In this document: in pieces, positions 9,367-18,789 of the stretch
Position numbering within the stretch: position 1 is the first letter of the stretch
Layout: every line of letters starts with the position of its first letter
NCBI GenBank assembly: GCA_021298355.1
Contig: JAJTEH010000003.1
Coordinates: 1 to 64,000 of the forward strand
Origin: Flammeovirgaceae bacterium
GTDB lineage: Bacteria > Bacteroidota > Bacteroidia > Cytophagales > Cyclobacteriaceae
Length of the DNA: 64,000 bases
Reading direction: 5' to 3'
Notes under the pieces: generated by a model
Seen by the model: only the letters and a program-made list of their open reading frames with translations
Databases searched by the model: none
What the model was told of the DNA's origin: nothing
Position numbers and translations under genes: made by a program

Positions 9367-9558
9367 TTAAGCAGCGATTTCTCTTTCCATTACCACTTTA
9401 CCCTTGAAGTAAAGTTTACCTTCGTGCCAATAAGCACGGTGTGGTAAATGGCTTTCACCGGTTGTAGGGCAGATGGCAAATGTTTTTGCTTCTGCTTTGT
9501 AGTGCGTTCTTCTTTTATCGCGTCTTGTTTTCGAGGTTTTTCGTTTCGGATTTGGCAT
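9367..9558 (-). CDS. rpmF: 50S ribosomal protein L32
   Basis: 63 aa, very basic, beginning [20 protein letters not shown], the standard Bacteroidota L32 N-terminus. Only one Cys (in ICPTTGE) remains, so this is the zinc-free form (the zinc form has four Cys). It follows the DUF177 gene by 26 nt, the near-universal YceD-RpmF pairing. Confidence 0.97.
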   Translation of the reverse strand: MPNPKRKTSKTRRDKRRTHYKAEAKTFAICPTTGESHLPHRAYWHEGKLYFKGKVVMEREIAA

Positions 9559-9584
9559 AACTCAACAATTTACTTTCGTTTATT

Positions 9585-10103
9585 TTATTTTAACTTTTTC
9601 AATTTCTCCCATCGCGGATCAATGGGTGTATCTTCATTTTTTTCTGCTTCTGTTTCGGTTGTGTAAATCAACTTTACTTCTTCATCTTCGTTTTCGTCTT
9701 GCAGAAAACGCGGATGTATTTTTTTAAAAGGAATGGCCAACACGATGTACTCATACATGGGTTGTCCTAAATCCAAAGTGGCTGTATCGCGGTGCACCAT
9801 TTGCACGTCATCGCTAATCTCTCTGTCTTCATCACCGAACTTGTAAACAAGCATGCGGTTAATTTGAAGGGTTAGATCGAAAAGATCCAGACTTCTGTCG
9901 CAGGTTACTTCCACAGTGCCGTTTATCGTAAACAAACACTCTATAAATGTTTCGTGTTTGTTTAACAGAACGTCTGCTTTCAAATTGCCTTTGGTTACGC
10001 TTTCTGCGCCATACTTTGCGAAAAACTCCTTGTTAAGTTCGTATTCGAACTGGTGTTTTCCGGGGCTTAGCCCGATAATATTAACGCCAAAAAGGTTCAC
10101 CAC
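9585..10103 (-). CDS. DUF177 (YceD-like) protein
   Basis: 172 aa. DUF177 proteins are nearly always encoded immediately before rpmF and are linked to 23S rRNA and L32 accumulation. The family pattern IxGLxPGKHxFEYELNxxFF is at the N-terminus and an acidic tail follows. Two consecutive GTG codons (10103 and 10100) are the possible starts. A perfect TAAATTTG -7 box at 10127-10134 places the transcript start near 10120, which argues against a start further upstream. Confidence 0.88.
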   Translation of the reverse strand: MVNLFGVNIIGLSPGKHQFEYELNKEFFAKYGAESVTKGNLKADVLLNKHETFIECLFTINGTVEVTCDRSLDLFDLTLQINRMLVYKFGDEDREISDDVQMVHRDTATLDLGQPMYEYIVLAIPFKKIHPRFLQDENEDEEVKLIYTTETEAEKNEDTPIDPRWEKLKKLK

Positions 10104-10126
10104 GACCCTGTTTTTAAAATAGTCGG

Positions 10127-10134
10127 CAAATTTA
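10127..10134 (-). promoter_or_regulatory. Bacteroidota-type -7 box before DUF177-rpmF
   Basis: TAAATTTG followed by C matches the TAnnTTTG consensus exactly. No convincing TTG sits 18-21 nt upstream, so only one element is supported. Confidence 0.5.
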
Positions 10135-10186
10135 GCAGAATTAAGGGAAAATAAAAAAGAATATGCCTTGCCAGGCTTTATGCAGG

Positions 10187-10573
10187 CTACAGATACTCGG
10201 TTAGTGCAATACTTTTGATCTGCTCGTGTGGGATTTTTCCGTGATTTTCGAGAAAAAACTCAATAACGGACTTTTTGAAACCAAGTTTAATGGCAATGCT
10301 TTTGCAAAACACAATCTCGCTTTCGAAAATATTCTGGTCAATTAAAATCAGTTCTATACAGCTATATAAGTAATCGAACTTCTGGTCGGGGCTTAATGCA
10401 CCCAGCGTTTCTATTTGTTCAGGATTTTTTATCAACTCGTTAACTTCTTCTATAGGGAAATTGCGGTCTTTGGCAATTTTTAAAATCAATTCTCTTTCCA
10501 CTTTAGCGAAGTGTTTATCTGCCTCGGCTAATTGAATCAGAATATTTATTTGTTTTCTGGTAACGATATCCAT
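10187..10573 (-). CDS. TerB-like (tellurite-resistance fold) protein
   Basis: 128 aa, all-helical. The N-terminal part reads QINILIQLAEADKHFAKVERELI, the acidic helix pair typical of TerB/DUF533 proteins, in which D/E residues can bind metal. Role unknown; such proteins are often stress- or envelope-associated. The ATG at 10573 is preferred to a TTG at 10591. There is an 83-nt gap to DUF177 downstream. Confidence 0.65.
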   Translation of the reverse strand: MDIVTRKQINILIQLAEADKHFAKVERELILKIAKDRNFPIEEVNELIKNPEQIETLGALSPDQKFDYLYSCIELILIDQNIFESEIVFCKSIAIKLGFKKSVIEFFLENHGKIPHEQIKSIALTEYL

Positions 10574-10658
10574 GTGGGAGGTTTCAACCAAATATATTAC
10601 AAAATATACAATCTATCAGCACTTTCCGATTAATGGTTAAACTAAGCATTTAAATGAT

Positions 10659-11696
10659 TTAATGAGTGATTTGCGGAACTACTTGGTTTTGTTTTTTCTT
10701 CCAAATATCAATAGCCAAATAAATGGCTGCACGCATGCTACTTTCGTTGGCCATATTTTTACCGGCAATATTATATGCCGTGCCATGGTCGGGCGAAGTA
10801 CGGATGATAGATAATCCTGCCGTAAAATTGACGCCATCCTCGAAGGCAATAGATTTAAAAGGAATCAAGCCTTGGTCGTGATATAGAGCGAGCACAGCAT
10901 CAAATTTGGCATATTGACCTGCCGCAAAAAAGCCATCGGCTGGGAATGGTCCAGCGATTAGTTTGTTTTCGTTTTTAAGTTTGTTCACCAATGGTTTTAA
11001 AATTTCTTCTTCTTCTTTCCCAATTAGTCCGTTATCACCAGCATGCGGATTGAGTGCCAAGAGTGCAATTTTAGGTTTGATGATGCCGAAATCTTCTTTC
11101 AAACTTTTTTCAAGTACTCTGTATTTAGAGAGAATTTTTTCTTCTGATAAACTCGCGGCTACGTTTTGTAACGGTATGTGTTCTGTTACCAGACCAACCT
11201 TTAGTTTTTCGCCAATCATCAGCATTAAACTTTCTGTAGCACCGAAATATTGCGTTAGAAATCCGGTGTGACCGGCAAAAGGAAAATTTTCGCTGTGGAT
11301 TGATTGCTTATCAATTGGAGCTGTAACTAGTGCATCTAAATAATTTTCTTTCACATCTTCGCAAGCTTTTTGTAAGGCATCGAATGATGCTTTGCCGGTT
11401 TCTTTGCTGATTTTCCCCGGATTGATTTCAAGGTTTTCATCCCAACAGTTTATAACATTTACTTGTTTGGAAGCGTATTGCCCTCTTTGTCTGACTTGCG
11501 AATAGTTGAACTCTTCTATATTCAACTGTTTTTTATAGTAAGCAATAGCACGGCCAGAACCGTACAGCACAGGAATGAATTGTTCGGTAATGCGATGATC
11601 GAGCAATGCTTTTAAAACTACTTCAGGCCCTATGCCATTGGGTTCGCCTAAGGTGATACCGATTCTTGGTTTTGTATGTTGTGCGTGTTGAGACAT
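10659..11696 (-). CDS. pdxA: 4-hydroxythreonine-4-phosphate dehydrogenase
   Basis: 345 aa. NAD-dependent oxidation of 4-phosphohydroxythreonine in pyridoxal 5'-phosphate synthesis (DXP-dependent route). Features seen: ITLGEPNGIGPEVVLKAL at the N-terminus, TAPIDKQSI, the metal-ligand segment FAGHTGFL, NPHAGDNG and ALYHDQGLIPFK, with HGTAYNIAG near the end. Diverges from rsmA across a 102-bp spacer. Confidence 0.96.
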   Translation of the reverse strand: MSQHAQHTKPRIGITLGEPNGIGPEVVLKALLDHRITEQFIPVLYGSGRAIAYYKKQLNIEEFNYSQVRQRGQYASKQVNVINCWDENLEINPGKISKETGKASFDALQKACEDVKENYLDALVTAPIDKQSIHSENFPFAGHTGFLTQYFGATESLMLMIGEKLKVGLVTEHIPLQNVAASLSEEKILSKYRVLEKSLKEDFGIIKPKIALLALNPHAGDNGLIGKEEEEILKPLVNKLKNENKLIAGPFPADGFFAAGQYAKFDAVLALYHDQGLIPFKSIAFEDGVNFTAGLSIIRTSPDHGTAYNIAGKNMANESSMRAAIYLAIDIWKKKQNQVVPQITH

Positions 11697-11798
11697 AATT
11701 TTAAGTCATGATGTAGAACATAACTTTTTGTTAAATAAACTGAATACCTTTACAAATAAAAAGCAAGTATACATTTTTTATCGCACACACCTACAGGA

Positions 11799-12605
11799 AT
11801 GATGCATCAACAAAAAGTAAGGCCAAAGAAATTTTTAGGACAACATTTTTTGCATGATGAACACATAGCCCGAAAAATTACAGAGGCTTTGCTGGTGCAA
11901 CCATCGCTTACCAAAGTGTTAGAGATAGGACCGGGCATGGGTGTGCTAACTAAATACCTGATTCAAAATCCGCTGATTGATTTAACCGTTGTTGAAATCG
12001 ACAGAGAATCGGTGGCATTTTTAAAAAATCATTATCCTACCTTAACGGATAGAATCATCGAACAGGATTTTTTAGAGTTAGAGAACAAACAGCTTTTTCC
12101 AACTTCAACGGCAGTTATCGGAAACTTTCCTTATAATATTTCTTCTCAAATCTTTTTTAAAATTTTAGAAAACAGAAACCTGGTTAGCCAAGTAGTATGC
12201 ATGTTGCAAAAGGAAGTAGCTGATAGAATAGCAGCGAAGCATGGTAATAAAACGTACGGCATTCTCAGCGTTTTGCTACAAACATTCTACACTGTAGAAA
12301 TGGTTTTAAAAGTTCCGCCTGGTGTGTTTACGCCACCTCCCAAGGTAATGTCTGCCGTTATTCGATTAATTAGAAACGAAAGACAGGCATTACCGTGCGA
12401 TGAAAAACTTTTTTTTACGGTAGTAAAAACTGGCTTTAACCAAAGACGCAAAACCTTGCGTAATGCGCTTAAAAATTTATCTTTGGCAGCCCATTTAAAC
12501 ACTCTACCTGTTTTAGATAAAAGAGCAGAACAGTTAAGTGTAGATGATTTCATTACTTTAACAACCTTAATAGAAAGAAGTCGTGCAGGAGATGATGGAA
12601 TTTGA
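11799..12605 (+). CDS. rsmA: 16S rRNA (adenine(1518)-N6/adenine(1519)-N6)-dimethyltransferase
   Basis: 268 aa. Dimethylates two adjacent adenines in the 16S 3' hairpin during 30S maturation. SAM-binding EIGPGMGVLTKYL and the catalytic GNFPYNISSQI motif are present. It starts KKFLGQHFLHD after a short lead; ATG at 11799 and at 11802 are equally usable, with AGGA just before. Overlaps the mgtE start. Confidence 0.97.
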   Translation: MMHQQKVRPKKFLGQHFLHDEHIARKITEALLVQPSLTKVLEIGPGMGVLTKYLIQNPLIDLTVVEIDRESVAFLKNHYPTLTDRIIEQDFLELENKQLFPTSTAVIGNFPYNISSQIFFKILENRNLVSQVVCMLQKEVADRIAAKHGNKTYGILSVLLQTFYTVEMVLKVPPGVFTPPPKVMSAVIRLIRNERQALPCDEKLFFTVVKTGFNQRRKTLRNALKNLSLAAHLNTLPVLDKRAEQLSVDDFITLTTLIERSRAGDDGI

Positions 12606-13944
12606 ATTAACAAAAGAATATCGCGATCGCTTTCAGCAAGCGCTAGACGAGAAGGACGATGATTTTATCATCAGGTCACTCGAGTCTGTGCAACCCGCAG
12701 ATATATCAGCGTTATTACATGAATTCAATTCCGAAGAATCTAAATACGTGCTCGATAGGTTAGGTTCTGAGATTGGGGCTGAAATTATTCGCGATCTCGA
12801 CAGCGATTCTCGACAGAATTTTTTAAAAATTTATTCACCGGAAGAAACCGCACACATTCTCAATTTTTTAAACTCAGATGATGCAGCAGATATTCTGCAC
12901 GAACTGGCTATAAAAGAAAGAGAAGAAGTTCTTGCTAAACTCGATGCAGAACTAAGATTACAAGTTGTTGATCTTTTACGCTACGAGGCTAACGTTGCGG
13001 GTGGTTTAATGGCCAAAGAGTTAATTAAAGTAAGAGAAAACTGGACGGTTAATCAGTGTATAGACGAAATTAGAAAACAAGCTGAGAATGTAGATAAATT
13101 CTATGCTGTGTATGTTGTCGATCAGGCCGATCATTTAATTGGAAGAGTATCGCTTAAAAATTTAGTGTTGGCCAATGCCAACAGGCCCGTATCCGAAATT
13201 ATTGAAGACGAAGAAGTTGTTTCTGTTGAAACGTATTTAGAAGATACAGAAGTAGCCGATGTAATGCAGAAATACGATTTGGAATCTGTACCGGTTGTGA
13301 ATGTTCACGGACAATTGGTAGGACGAATCACCATTGATGATGTGGTAGATGTTATCAAAGAACAAGCCGAAGAAGAAAGGCAAATCATGGCGGGTATCAG
13401 CGAAGATGTGGAGGAAGACGACTCCGTATGGCGAAACACACGTGCGCGCTTGCCTTGGCTCATCATTGGTATTTTAGGTGGTTTAATGAATGCAAAATTC
13501 ATGGGTTTGTTTGAAGGAGAATTAGCACGATTAACAGCCATCGCATTTTTTGTTCCGCTCATTCAGGCAACAGGAGGCAACGTAGGTATTCAATCTGCAT
13601 CTATTGTGGTACAAAGTTTAGCCAATCCTGGTTTTTTAACCGAAAGTTTATTGCCACGTTTGGGTAAAGTTTTTTTAGTAGCCATGTTGAATGGTATTTT
13701 ACTCGCCTTAATTGTTTTTGGAGCAAATATTTTATTGTTCACTGAGTGGCATCTGTCCTTAACAGTTTCTGTTTCATTATTTAGCGTGGTGTTGTTTGCT
13801 TCCTTTATGGGAACCATCACACCAATGGTTTTAAATTATTTTGGTTTCAATCCGGCTTTGGCATCCGGTCCGTTTATCACAACGATTAATGATTTATTAG
13901 GATTAACCATTTACTTTTTAACAGTTAAATTTCTGTTGCTCTAA
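12595..13944 (+). CDS. mgtE: Magnesium transporter MgtE
   Basis: 449 aa. Order: helical N domain (Mg2+-sensing superhelix, about 1-125), paired CBS domains (about 130-250), a connecting acidic helix, then five predicted membrane segments carrying the pore motif region ATGGNVGIQSASIVV. MgtE is a Mg2+-gated channel; cytosolic Mg2+ binding to N/CBS domains closes it. Possible starts are GTG 12583, ATG 12592 and ATG 12595; MEFELTKEY from 12595 fits the family best. Its stop shares a base with the next start (TAATG). Confidence 0.94.
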   Translation: MEFELTKEYRDRFQQALDEKDDDFIIRSLESVQPADISALLHEFNSEESKYVLDRLGSEIGAEIIRDLDSDSRQNFLKIYSPEETAHILNFLNSDDAADILHELAIKEREEVLAKLDAELRLQVVDLLRYEANVAGGLMAKELIKVRENWTVNQCIDEIRKQAENVDKFYAVYVVDQADHLIGRVSLKNLVLANANRPVSEIIEDEEVVSVETYLEDTEVADVMQKYDLESVPVVNVHGQLVGRITIDDVVDVIKEQAEEERQIMAGISEDVEEDDSVWRNTRARLPWLIIGILGGLMNAKFMGLFEGELARLTAIAFFVPLIQATGGNVGIQSASIVVQSLANPGFLTESLLPRLGKVFLVAMLNGILLALIVFGANILLFTEWHLSLTVSVSLFSVVLFASFMGTITPMVLNYFGFNPALASGPFITTINDLLGLTIYFLTVKFLLL

Positions 13945-14894
13945 TGGCTGCTAAAACTTGTTTGCTGATTGATCCGATGCACGAAAGCATCCTTCCTTTG
14001 CTTTCTTCTGTTTCATTGCATGCCGAAGATGTTTCGCGCGAGTCGATTCAACACATTCGAGAAAAGGTAAAGCAAAAAAATGTGGTTGGTATTTTTGTAC
14101 GGACCAGAACAAGAGTAGATGAACACTTACTGGGTACACACCCCACCATTCAATTTGTAGCACGCGCTGGTGCAGGTTTGGATAATCTCGATTTACCATT
14201 CTTAGAAAAGCACAACATCAAAGTTGTACATGCTTCGGAAGGCAACCGCGATGCAGTAGGCGAATACACCATTGGCGCTTTGCTGAGTTTAATGCGCAAC
14301 ATTCCGAAAGCCGATGCAGAAGTGCGCCAGAAAATTTGGCAACGCGAAGAAAACAGAGGAATGGAGCTGGCCGGAAAAACAGTAGGTATTATCGGGTATG
14401 GCAATATGGGAAAAGCATTTGCTAAGCGATTAACAGGCTTCGATTGTAAAGTGATAGCTTACGATAAATACAAAAAAAGTTACAGCGATCAATTAGTAGA
14501 AGAAGTTCAACTCGCAACTTTAAAAGAGAGAACAGAAATTTTAAGTTTACATATTCCATTAACCGATGAAACACGTAATCTTATTGATTTTCAGTTTATA
14601 GCCGATATGCCACAGCTGAAAATAATTGTGAATACAGCACGTGGAGAAATTTTATCTTTAGTTACTATCGTTAAATCATTTCAGCATAAAAAAATAATAG
14701 GTGCAGTGTTAGATGTTTTACCAAACGAGAAATTAAATACATTAAGTGAAGCAGAATCTGCCTTATTTCAACAATTAACCGACAACCGTCAGGTTGTGTT
14801 TACACCACATATAGCAGGATGGACTTTTGAGTCGCACGTAAAAATTAATGAAGTTTTAGTTAAAAAGTTACGTAACATTTTTACTTCCTTTTGA
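13944..14894 (+). CDS. D-2-hydroxyacid dehydrogenase (phosphoglycerate dehydrogenase-like)
   Basis: 316 aa NAD-dependent D-isomer-specific 2-hydroxyacid dehydrogenase. The dinucleotide fold has VGIIGYGNMGKAFAKRL; the catalytic Arg is expected in VNTARGE and the catalytic His in FTPHIAGWT. No C-terminal ACT domain, so it may be a short SerA form or another 2-hydroxyacid enzyme; serine-pathway neighbours are absent. Translationally coupled to mgtE by a 1-nt overlap. Confidence 0.88.
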   Translation: MAAKTCLLIDPMHESILPLLSSVSLHAEDVSRESIQHIREKVKQKNVVGIFVRTRTRVDEHLLGTHPTIQFVARAGAGLDNLDLPFLEKHNIKVVHASEGNRDAVGEYTIGALLSLMRNIPKADAEVRQKIWQREENRGMELAGKTVGIIGYGNMGKAFAKRLTGFDCKVIAYDKYKKSYSDQLVEEVQLATLKERTEILSLHIPLTDETRNLIDFQFIADMPQLKIIVNTARGEILSLVTIVKSFQHKKIIGAVLDVLPNEKLNTLSEAESALFQQLTDNRQVVFTPHIAGWTFESHVKINEVLVKKLRNIFTSF

Positions 14895-14947
14895 AATCAA
14901 TTTTAATTCTTTTCAAATTTTGTATAATTTGAATCGCATTACTAAAA

Positions 14948-15793
14948 ATGAAATTCCTTCGCAAACAATATAAAAAGCTAAGAGATCTTTACGATGAAAT
15001 CATCGAGAAGCCACTGCTTACCTCAACCATAGTGTTGATACTCGTGGCCATTCTTGTTTTATCGCTAAGCTTACCTTACTATATTAAGGATTTTGATTTA
15101 TTCATACCACAAATTTTAGCCGAAGCCCACGGTATGATTTTCGATATTGCTGTAATCGGTATCTTGTTAGTTTGGCTTAATCAAAATGGAGAAATTCGAC
15201 AGCGCATCCGAACCTATAAAGATGAAATAGACGATTTCCGTTTGTGGGAATCAGAAGAAGCAGCGTTTAGAACAGTAGGTAATATAAAACGATTAAACAG
15301 ACATAAAATTCATGAAATCAATTTGGTAAACTGTTACTTAGCCCGAACCAATCTTAACTATGTGAACTTGGCAGGTTCTAATTTAAATTCTTGCAATCTG
15401 CAACAATCATCTTTAATTGAATCTAATCTTGAAAATGCCAGACTCAACCAAACCAATTTCGAAAACAGTAATCTGAACCAGGCTAATCTAAAAAGTGCGT
15501 ATGCAAGTGGCGCAAATTTTAAAGATTCATTTTTAATTAAAACGCAATTCGAAAATGCTTTTCTAATCAAAGCAAATTTCAACAACGCCTATTTAATGGA
15601 AGCCAATCTTCAAAACAGTTATTTAATGGGTGCAGATTTAGAAAATGCAAGTTTGTACAAAGCTGATTTGCGAGGTGCAAAAGGATTAACTATTGAACAA
15701 CTCAGCAAAGTAAAAACATTATACATGGCCAGATTCGATGACGAATTATTGGCAGAGATAAAAGCCAACCTACCGGAGTTGGTAGGAACCTGA
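14948..15793 (+). CDS. Membrane-anchored pentapeptide-repeat protein
   Basis: 281 aa. Two predicted membrane helices (about residues 24-44 and 57-77), a charged linker, then roughly residues 125-255 made of A(N/D)Lxx-type pentapeptide repeats (for example LNQANLKSAY, LMEANLQNSY, LYKADLRGAK), which form a right-handed quadrilateral beta-helix. Function of such membrane-tethered forms is unknown. It is followed after 38 nt by the strong hairpin at 15832. Confidence 0.85.
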   Translation: MKFLRKQYKKLRDLYDEIIEKPLLTSTIVLILVAILVLSLSLPYYIKDFDLFIPQILAEAHGMIFDIAVIGILLVWLNQNGEIRQRIRTYKDEIDDFRLWESEEAAFRTVGNIKRLNRHKIHEINLVNCYLARTNLNYVNLAGSNLNSCNLQQSSLIESNLENARLNQTNFENSNLNQANLKSAYASGANFKDSFLIKTQFENAFLIKANFNNAYLMEANLQNSYLMGADLENASLYKADLRGAKGLTIEQLSKVKTLYMARFDDELLAEIKANLPELVGT

Positions 15794-15794
15794 T

Positions 15795-15826
15795 TTTGAA
15801 TTAATTAAAAGAATACTTTACCTTTG
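15795..15826 (+). promoter_or_regulatory. greA promoter, Bacteroidota type
   Basis: TTTG at 15795-15798 and TACCTTTG at 15819-15826 with a 20-nt spacer match the phylum consensus at both boxes. The expected transcription start is about 15832, exactly where the hairpin before greA begins. Confidence 0.7.
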
Positions 15827-15831
15827 TAACT

Positions 15832-15873
15832 CAACAACGGTTTTACCCCCGGGTAAAGCCGTTGTTGTTTTTT
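15832..15873 (+). terminator. Terminator hairpin in the greA leader
   Basis: CAACAACGG pairs with CCGTTGTTG and the inner TTTACCC pairs with GGGTAAA, giving a stem of about 17 bp with a 2-nt centre, followed by six T (15868-15873). It can end the pentapeptide-gene transcript, but it also lies wholly between the predicted greA transcription start and the greA ATG (17 nt from the end of the T run), so it may attenuate greA. Confidence 0.85.
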
Positions 15874-15889
15874 ATAATCAATAGACATT

Positions 15890-16366
15890 ATGAGCAAAAA
15901 AATATCATATTATACTCGCGATGGTTTCGAAAAATTAAAAGCTGAATTATCTGAGCTGAAAACAAAAGGAAGAGCAGACATTGCCAGACAAATAGCAGAA
16001 GCGCGTGACAAAGGAGATTTAAGTGAAAATGCAGAATACGATGCAGCAAAAGATGCGCAAGGCCACCTCGAAGCTAAAATTGCGCAATTAGAAGATTTAG
16101 TTTCTAACGCACGATTGTTGGATGAAACCAACATCGATACATCAAAAGTTTCTATTCTTTCTAAAGTAACTATTAAAAACACCAAGAATGGTGCAACTTT
16201 CACCTATACTCTAGTATCGGAAGAAGAACAAGATTTAAAAGCAGGACGATTATCAACGCAATCGCCTATCGGAAAAGGATTATTGGGTAAAAAGAAAGGA
16301 GAAAGCGCAATGATTAAAACACCTGCTGGTGAAATAGAGTTTCAAGTGATTGAGATTACAGCGTAA
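15890..16366 (+). CDS. greA: Transcription elongation factor GreA
   Basis: 158 aa, full length. Rescues backtracked RNA polymerase by stimulating transcript cleavage. The coiled-coil N domain contains the acidic tip (DLSENAEYDAAKDAQG) that reaches the polymerase active site, and the C-terminal FKBP-like domain contains the PIGKGLLGKKKGE signature. A terminator-like hairpin lies in its leader. Confidence 0.97.
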   Translation: MSKKISYYTRDGFEKLKAELSELKTKGRADIARQIAEARDKGDLSENAEYDAAKDAQGHLEAKIAQLEDLVSNARLLDETNIDTSKVSILSKVTIKNTKNGATFTYTLVSEEEQDLKAGRLSTQSPIGKGLLGKKKGESAMIKTPAGEIEFQVIEITA

Positions 16367-16367
16367 T

Positions 16368-16760
16368 ATGCCAACGATTTTTACTAAAATTATTAACCGC
16401 GAAATACCGGCACACATTGTGGCAGAAAACGAAATGTTTATTGCCATTTTAGATATCAATCCTTTAGTATTGGGTCATGTGTTAATCATCCCTAAAATAG
16501 AGAAAGATTATATTTTCGATTTAGATGATGATGTATTAATGGAGATGAATGTATTTGCTAAACGTATTAGCCGCGCTATTCAAAAAACAGTTCTTTGTAA
16601 AAGAATTGGAGTTGCTGTTATTGGTTTAGAAGTGCCACACGTGCACATGCATTTGGTTCCCATCAATACTGCCGATGATTTAAATTTTACAAGGCCAAAA
16701 CTGAGTCCGAGTCAGCAAAATTTAGCTGAAATAGCCGAAAAAATTAAAGCCGCGCTTTAA
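16368..16760 (+). CDS. HIT family protein
   Basis: 130 aa histidine-triad nucleotide hydrolase/transferase. The triad reads HVHMHLVP; CTKI-type N-terminus IFTKIINREIPAHIV. Usually hydrolyses purine nucleoside phosphoramidates. Starts 1 nt after the greA stop, so the two are co-transcribed. Confidence 0.93.
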   Translation: MPTIFTKIINREIPAHIVAENEMFIAILDINPLVLGHVLIIPKIEKDYIFDLDDDVLMEMNVFAKRISRAIQKTVLCKRIGVAVIGLEVPHVHMHLVPINTADDLNFTRPKLSPSQQNLAEIAEKIKAAL

Positions 16761-16808
16761 TAGCATTTTAAACCGCAAACAAAGCAAACAAATTACAGTT
16801 TCAGTGGT

Positions 16809-16816
16809 TAAATTTG
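16809..16816 (+). promoter_or_regulatory. Possible -7 box before ispG
   Basis: TAAATTTG fits TAnnTTTG exactly; the transcript would start about 16823, leaving a 9-nt leader to the GTG at 16832. No -33 TTG is visible at the right distance. Confidence 0.35.
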
Positions 16817-16831
16817 TTTAAACATTAACCA

Positions 16832-18787
16832 GTGAATACAACGTTGTCTCAGATAAAAGACTATTGCAATAGTCTGGTTGCCTATAAAAGAAGAGAAACC
16901 ATCGAAGTAAAAATCGGTGACGTACCTATGGGAGGTAAAAATTCTATTCGTGTACAATCTATGACTACCATCGACACGATGGATACGCAAGGTTCGGTAG
17001 AGCAAACCATTCGAATGGTAGAAGCCGGTTGCGAATATGTTCGTATTACCGCACCCAGCATTAAAGAAGCGCAGAACCTGGCTGAAATAAAAAAAGAATT
17101 ACGTAAACGCGGATACAACGTTCCTTTAGTAGCTGACATCCATTTTACACCTAATGCAGCAGAACTGGCAGCGCGAATTGTTGAGAAGGTGCGCATCAAT
17201 CCGGGCAATTATGCTGATAAAAAAAGATTTGAGACGATTGAATATACAGAAGCATCGTATCAGGCAGAACTTGAACGCATTCGCGAGAAGTTTACCCCGC
17301 TTGTAAAAATTTGTAAAGAACATGGTACTGCTATGCGCATTGGTACAAACCACGGTTCTTTATCGGATAGAATCATGAGCAGATATGGCGATTCTCCTTT
17401 GGGAATGGTAGAATCTGCACTAGAATTTTTGCGCATTTGTGAAGATGAACAATTCTACAATATTGTCCTCTCCATGAAATCGAGCAATCCACAAGTAATG
17501 GTACAAGCGTATCGTTTGTTGGTACACAAGTTAAACGAAGGTGGTTTTAAACCCTATCCTTTACACTTAGGCGTTACCGAAGCAGGCGATGGAGAAGACG
17601 GAAGAATTAAATCATCGGTTGGTATTGGTACATTATTGGAAGATGGGCTTGGCGATACTATACGCGTATCGTTAACAGAAGAACCCGAAGCCGAAGTACC
17701 GGTTGCATATAATTTAGCACGCAGATATGACAATCGAAGTGGACATGTTGCTATTCCTGAAATCGAAAATTATCCCATTCATCCATTTGAATATAATAAA
17801 CGCTCGACAAGTGTTGTTGGTAATTTTGGTGGAGCCCACAATGTGCCAAGAGTAATAGCTGATTTATCGAAAAGAGAAAAAATTACACACGCTTCCTTTT
17901 TTTCTTTAGGATATCAGTATTCTGTTCCATTAGATAAATGGAACATAGCCGATACAGCTTGCGATTACATCTATATTGGTCAACATCAAACTGATTTCGA
18001 AATTCCGGGTACGTTGGGGTTAATACAGGATTACAAAACCTGGCTTACACAAAACCAACCACGTGTCTATCCTTTGTTGTCTGAACAAGATTACCTCAAT
18101 GAAAATAACAAACTTTCATCTGAATTAAATTTCGTACTAGTATCTGCTGAAAAGTATAATAAAGCGTTATTGGATAAAGTAAAGCATAACGAAAAAGTTG
18201 TTCTCATCATCGAAACAGAAAATGAGCACGCCATGCCGGCCATTAGAAGAGTTTTAGTAGAGTTGATAAATAACAATGTAAATAATCCTGTAGTAGTTAA
18301 AAGAAGTTTTAAAAAAATATCAGAGGAACAATTTCAATTATATGCTGCCACAGATGTTGGCGGTTTATTGATTGATGGTTTAGGCGATGGATTATTTCTA
18401 ACAGCGGATAGCTTGGCGGATAAAATTATCAACCAAACTGCTTTTAATATTTTACAAGCAACCAGAACCAGAATATCGAAAACAGAATATATTTCTTGTC
18501 CTTCGTGTGGTAGAACGTTATTCGATTTGCAAGAAACAACCAATAAAATCCGATTGAGAACCAATCATCTCAAAGGTTTGAAAATTGGAATTATGGGTTG
18601 TATTGTAAACGGTCCGGGCGAAATGGCCGATGCAGATTACGGTTATGTTGGCTCGGGGCCGGGTCGCATTACTTTGTATAAAGGAAAAGAAGTTGTTCGC
18701 AGGAATATTCCAACTGAAAAGGCGGTAGACGAGTTGGTAGATTTAATTCGCGAACACGGAGATTGGGTAGAACAAGAAAACGCATAA
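16832..18787 (+). CDS. ispG: 4-hydroxy-3-methylbut-2-en-1-yl diphosphate synthase, long form
   Basis: 651 aa. Converts MEcPP to HMBPP in the MEP isoprenoid pathway using a [4Fe-4S] cluster. The cluster Cys are Cys556 and Cys559 (CPSCGRT) and Cys590 (GCIVNGPGE). The protein is nearly twice the E. coli length because a large domain is inserted between the TIM barrel and the Fe-S domain (roughly 270-530), the form known from Bacteroidota, Chlamydiae and plants. Start is GTG at 16832; no nearby ATG fits. Confidence 0.96.
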   Translation: MNTTLSQIKDYCNSLVAYKRRETIEVKIGDVPMGGKNSIRVQSMTTIDTMDTQGSVEQTIRMVEAGCEYVRITAPSIKEAQNLAEIKKELRKRGYNVPLVADIHFTPNAAELAARIVEKVRINPGNYADKKRFETIEYTEASYQAELERIREKFTPLVKICKEHGTAMRIGTNHGSLSDRIMSRYGDSPLGMVESALEFLRICEDEQFYNIVLSMKSSNPQVMVQAYRLLVHKLNEGGFKPYPLHLGVTEAGDGEDGRIKSSVGIGTLLEDGLGDTIRVSLTEEPEAEVPVAYNLARRYDNRSGHVAIPEIENYPIHPFEYNKRSTSVVGNFGGAHNVPRVIADLSKREKITHASFFSLGYQYSVPLDKWNIADTACDYIYIGQHQTDFEIPGTLGLIQDYKTWLTQNQPRVYPLLSEQDYLNENNKLSSELNFVLVSAEKYNKALLDKVKHNEKVVLIIETENEHAMPAIRRVLVELINNNVNNPVVVKRSFKKISEEQFQLYAATDVGGLLIDGLGDGLFLTADSLADKIINQTAFNILQATRTRISKTEYISCPSCGRTLFDLQETTNKIRLRTNHLKGLKIGIMGCIVNGPGEMADADYGYVGSGPGRITLYKGKEVVRRNIPTEKAVDELVDLIREHGDWVEQENA

Positions 18788-18789
18788 AT

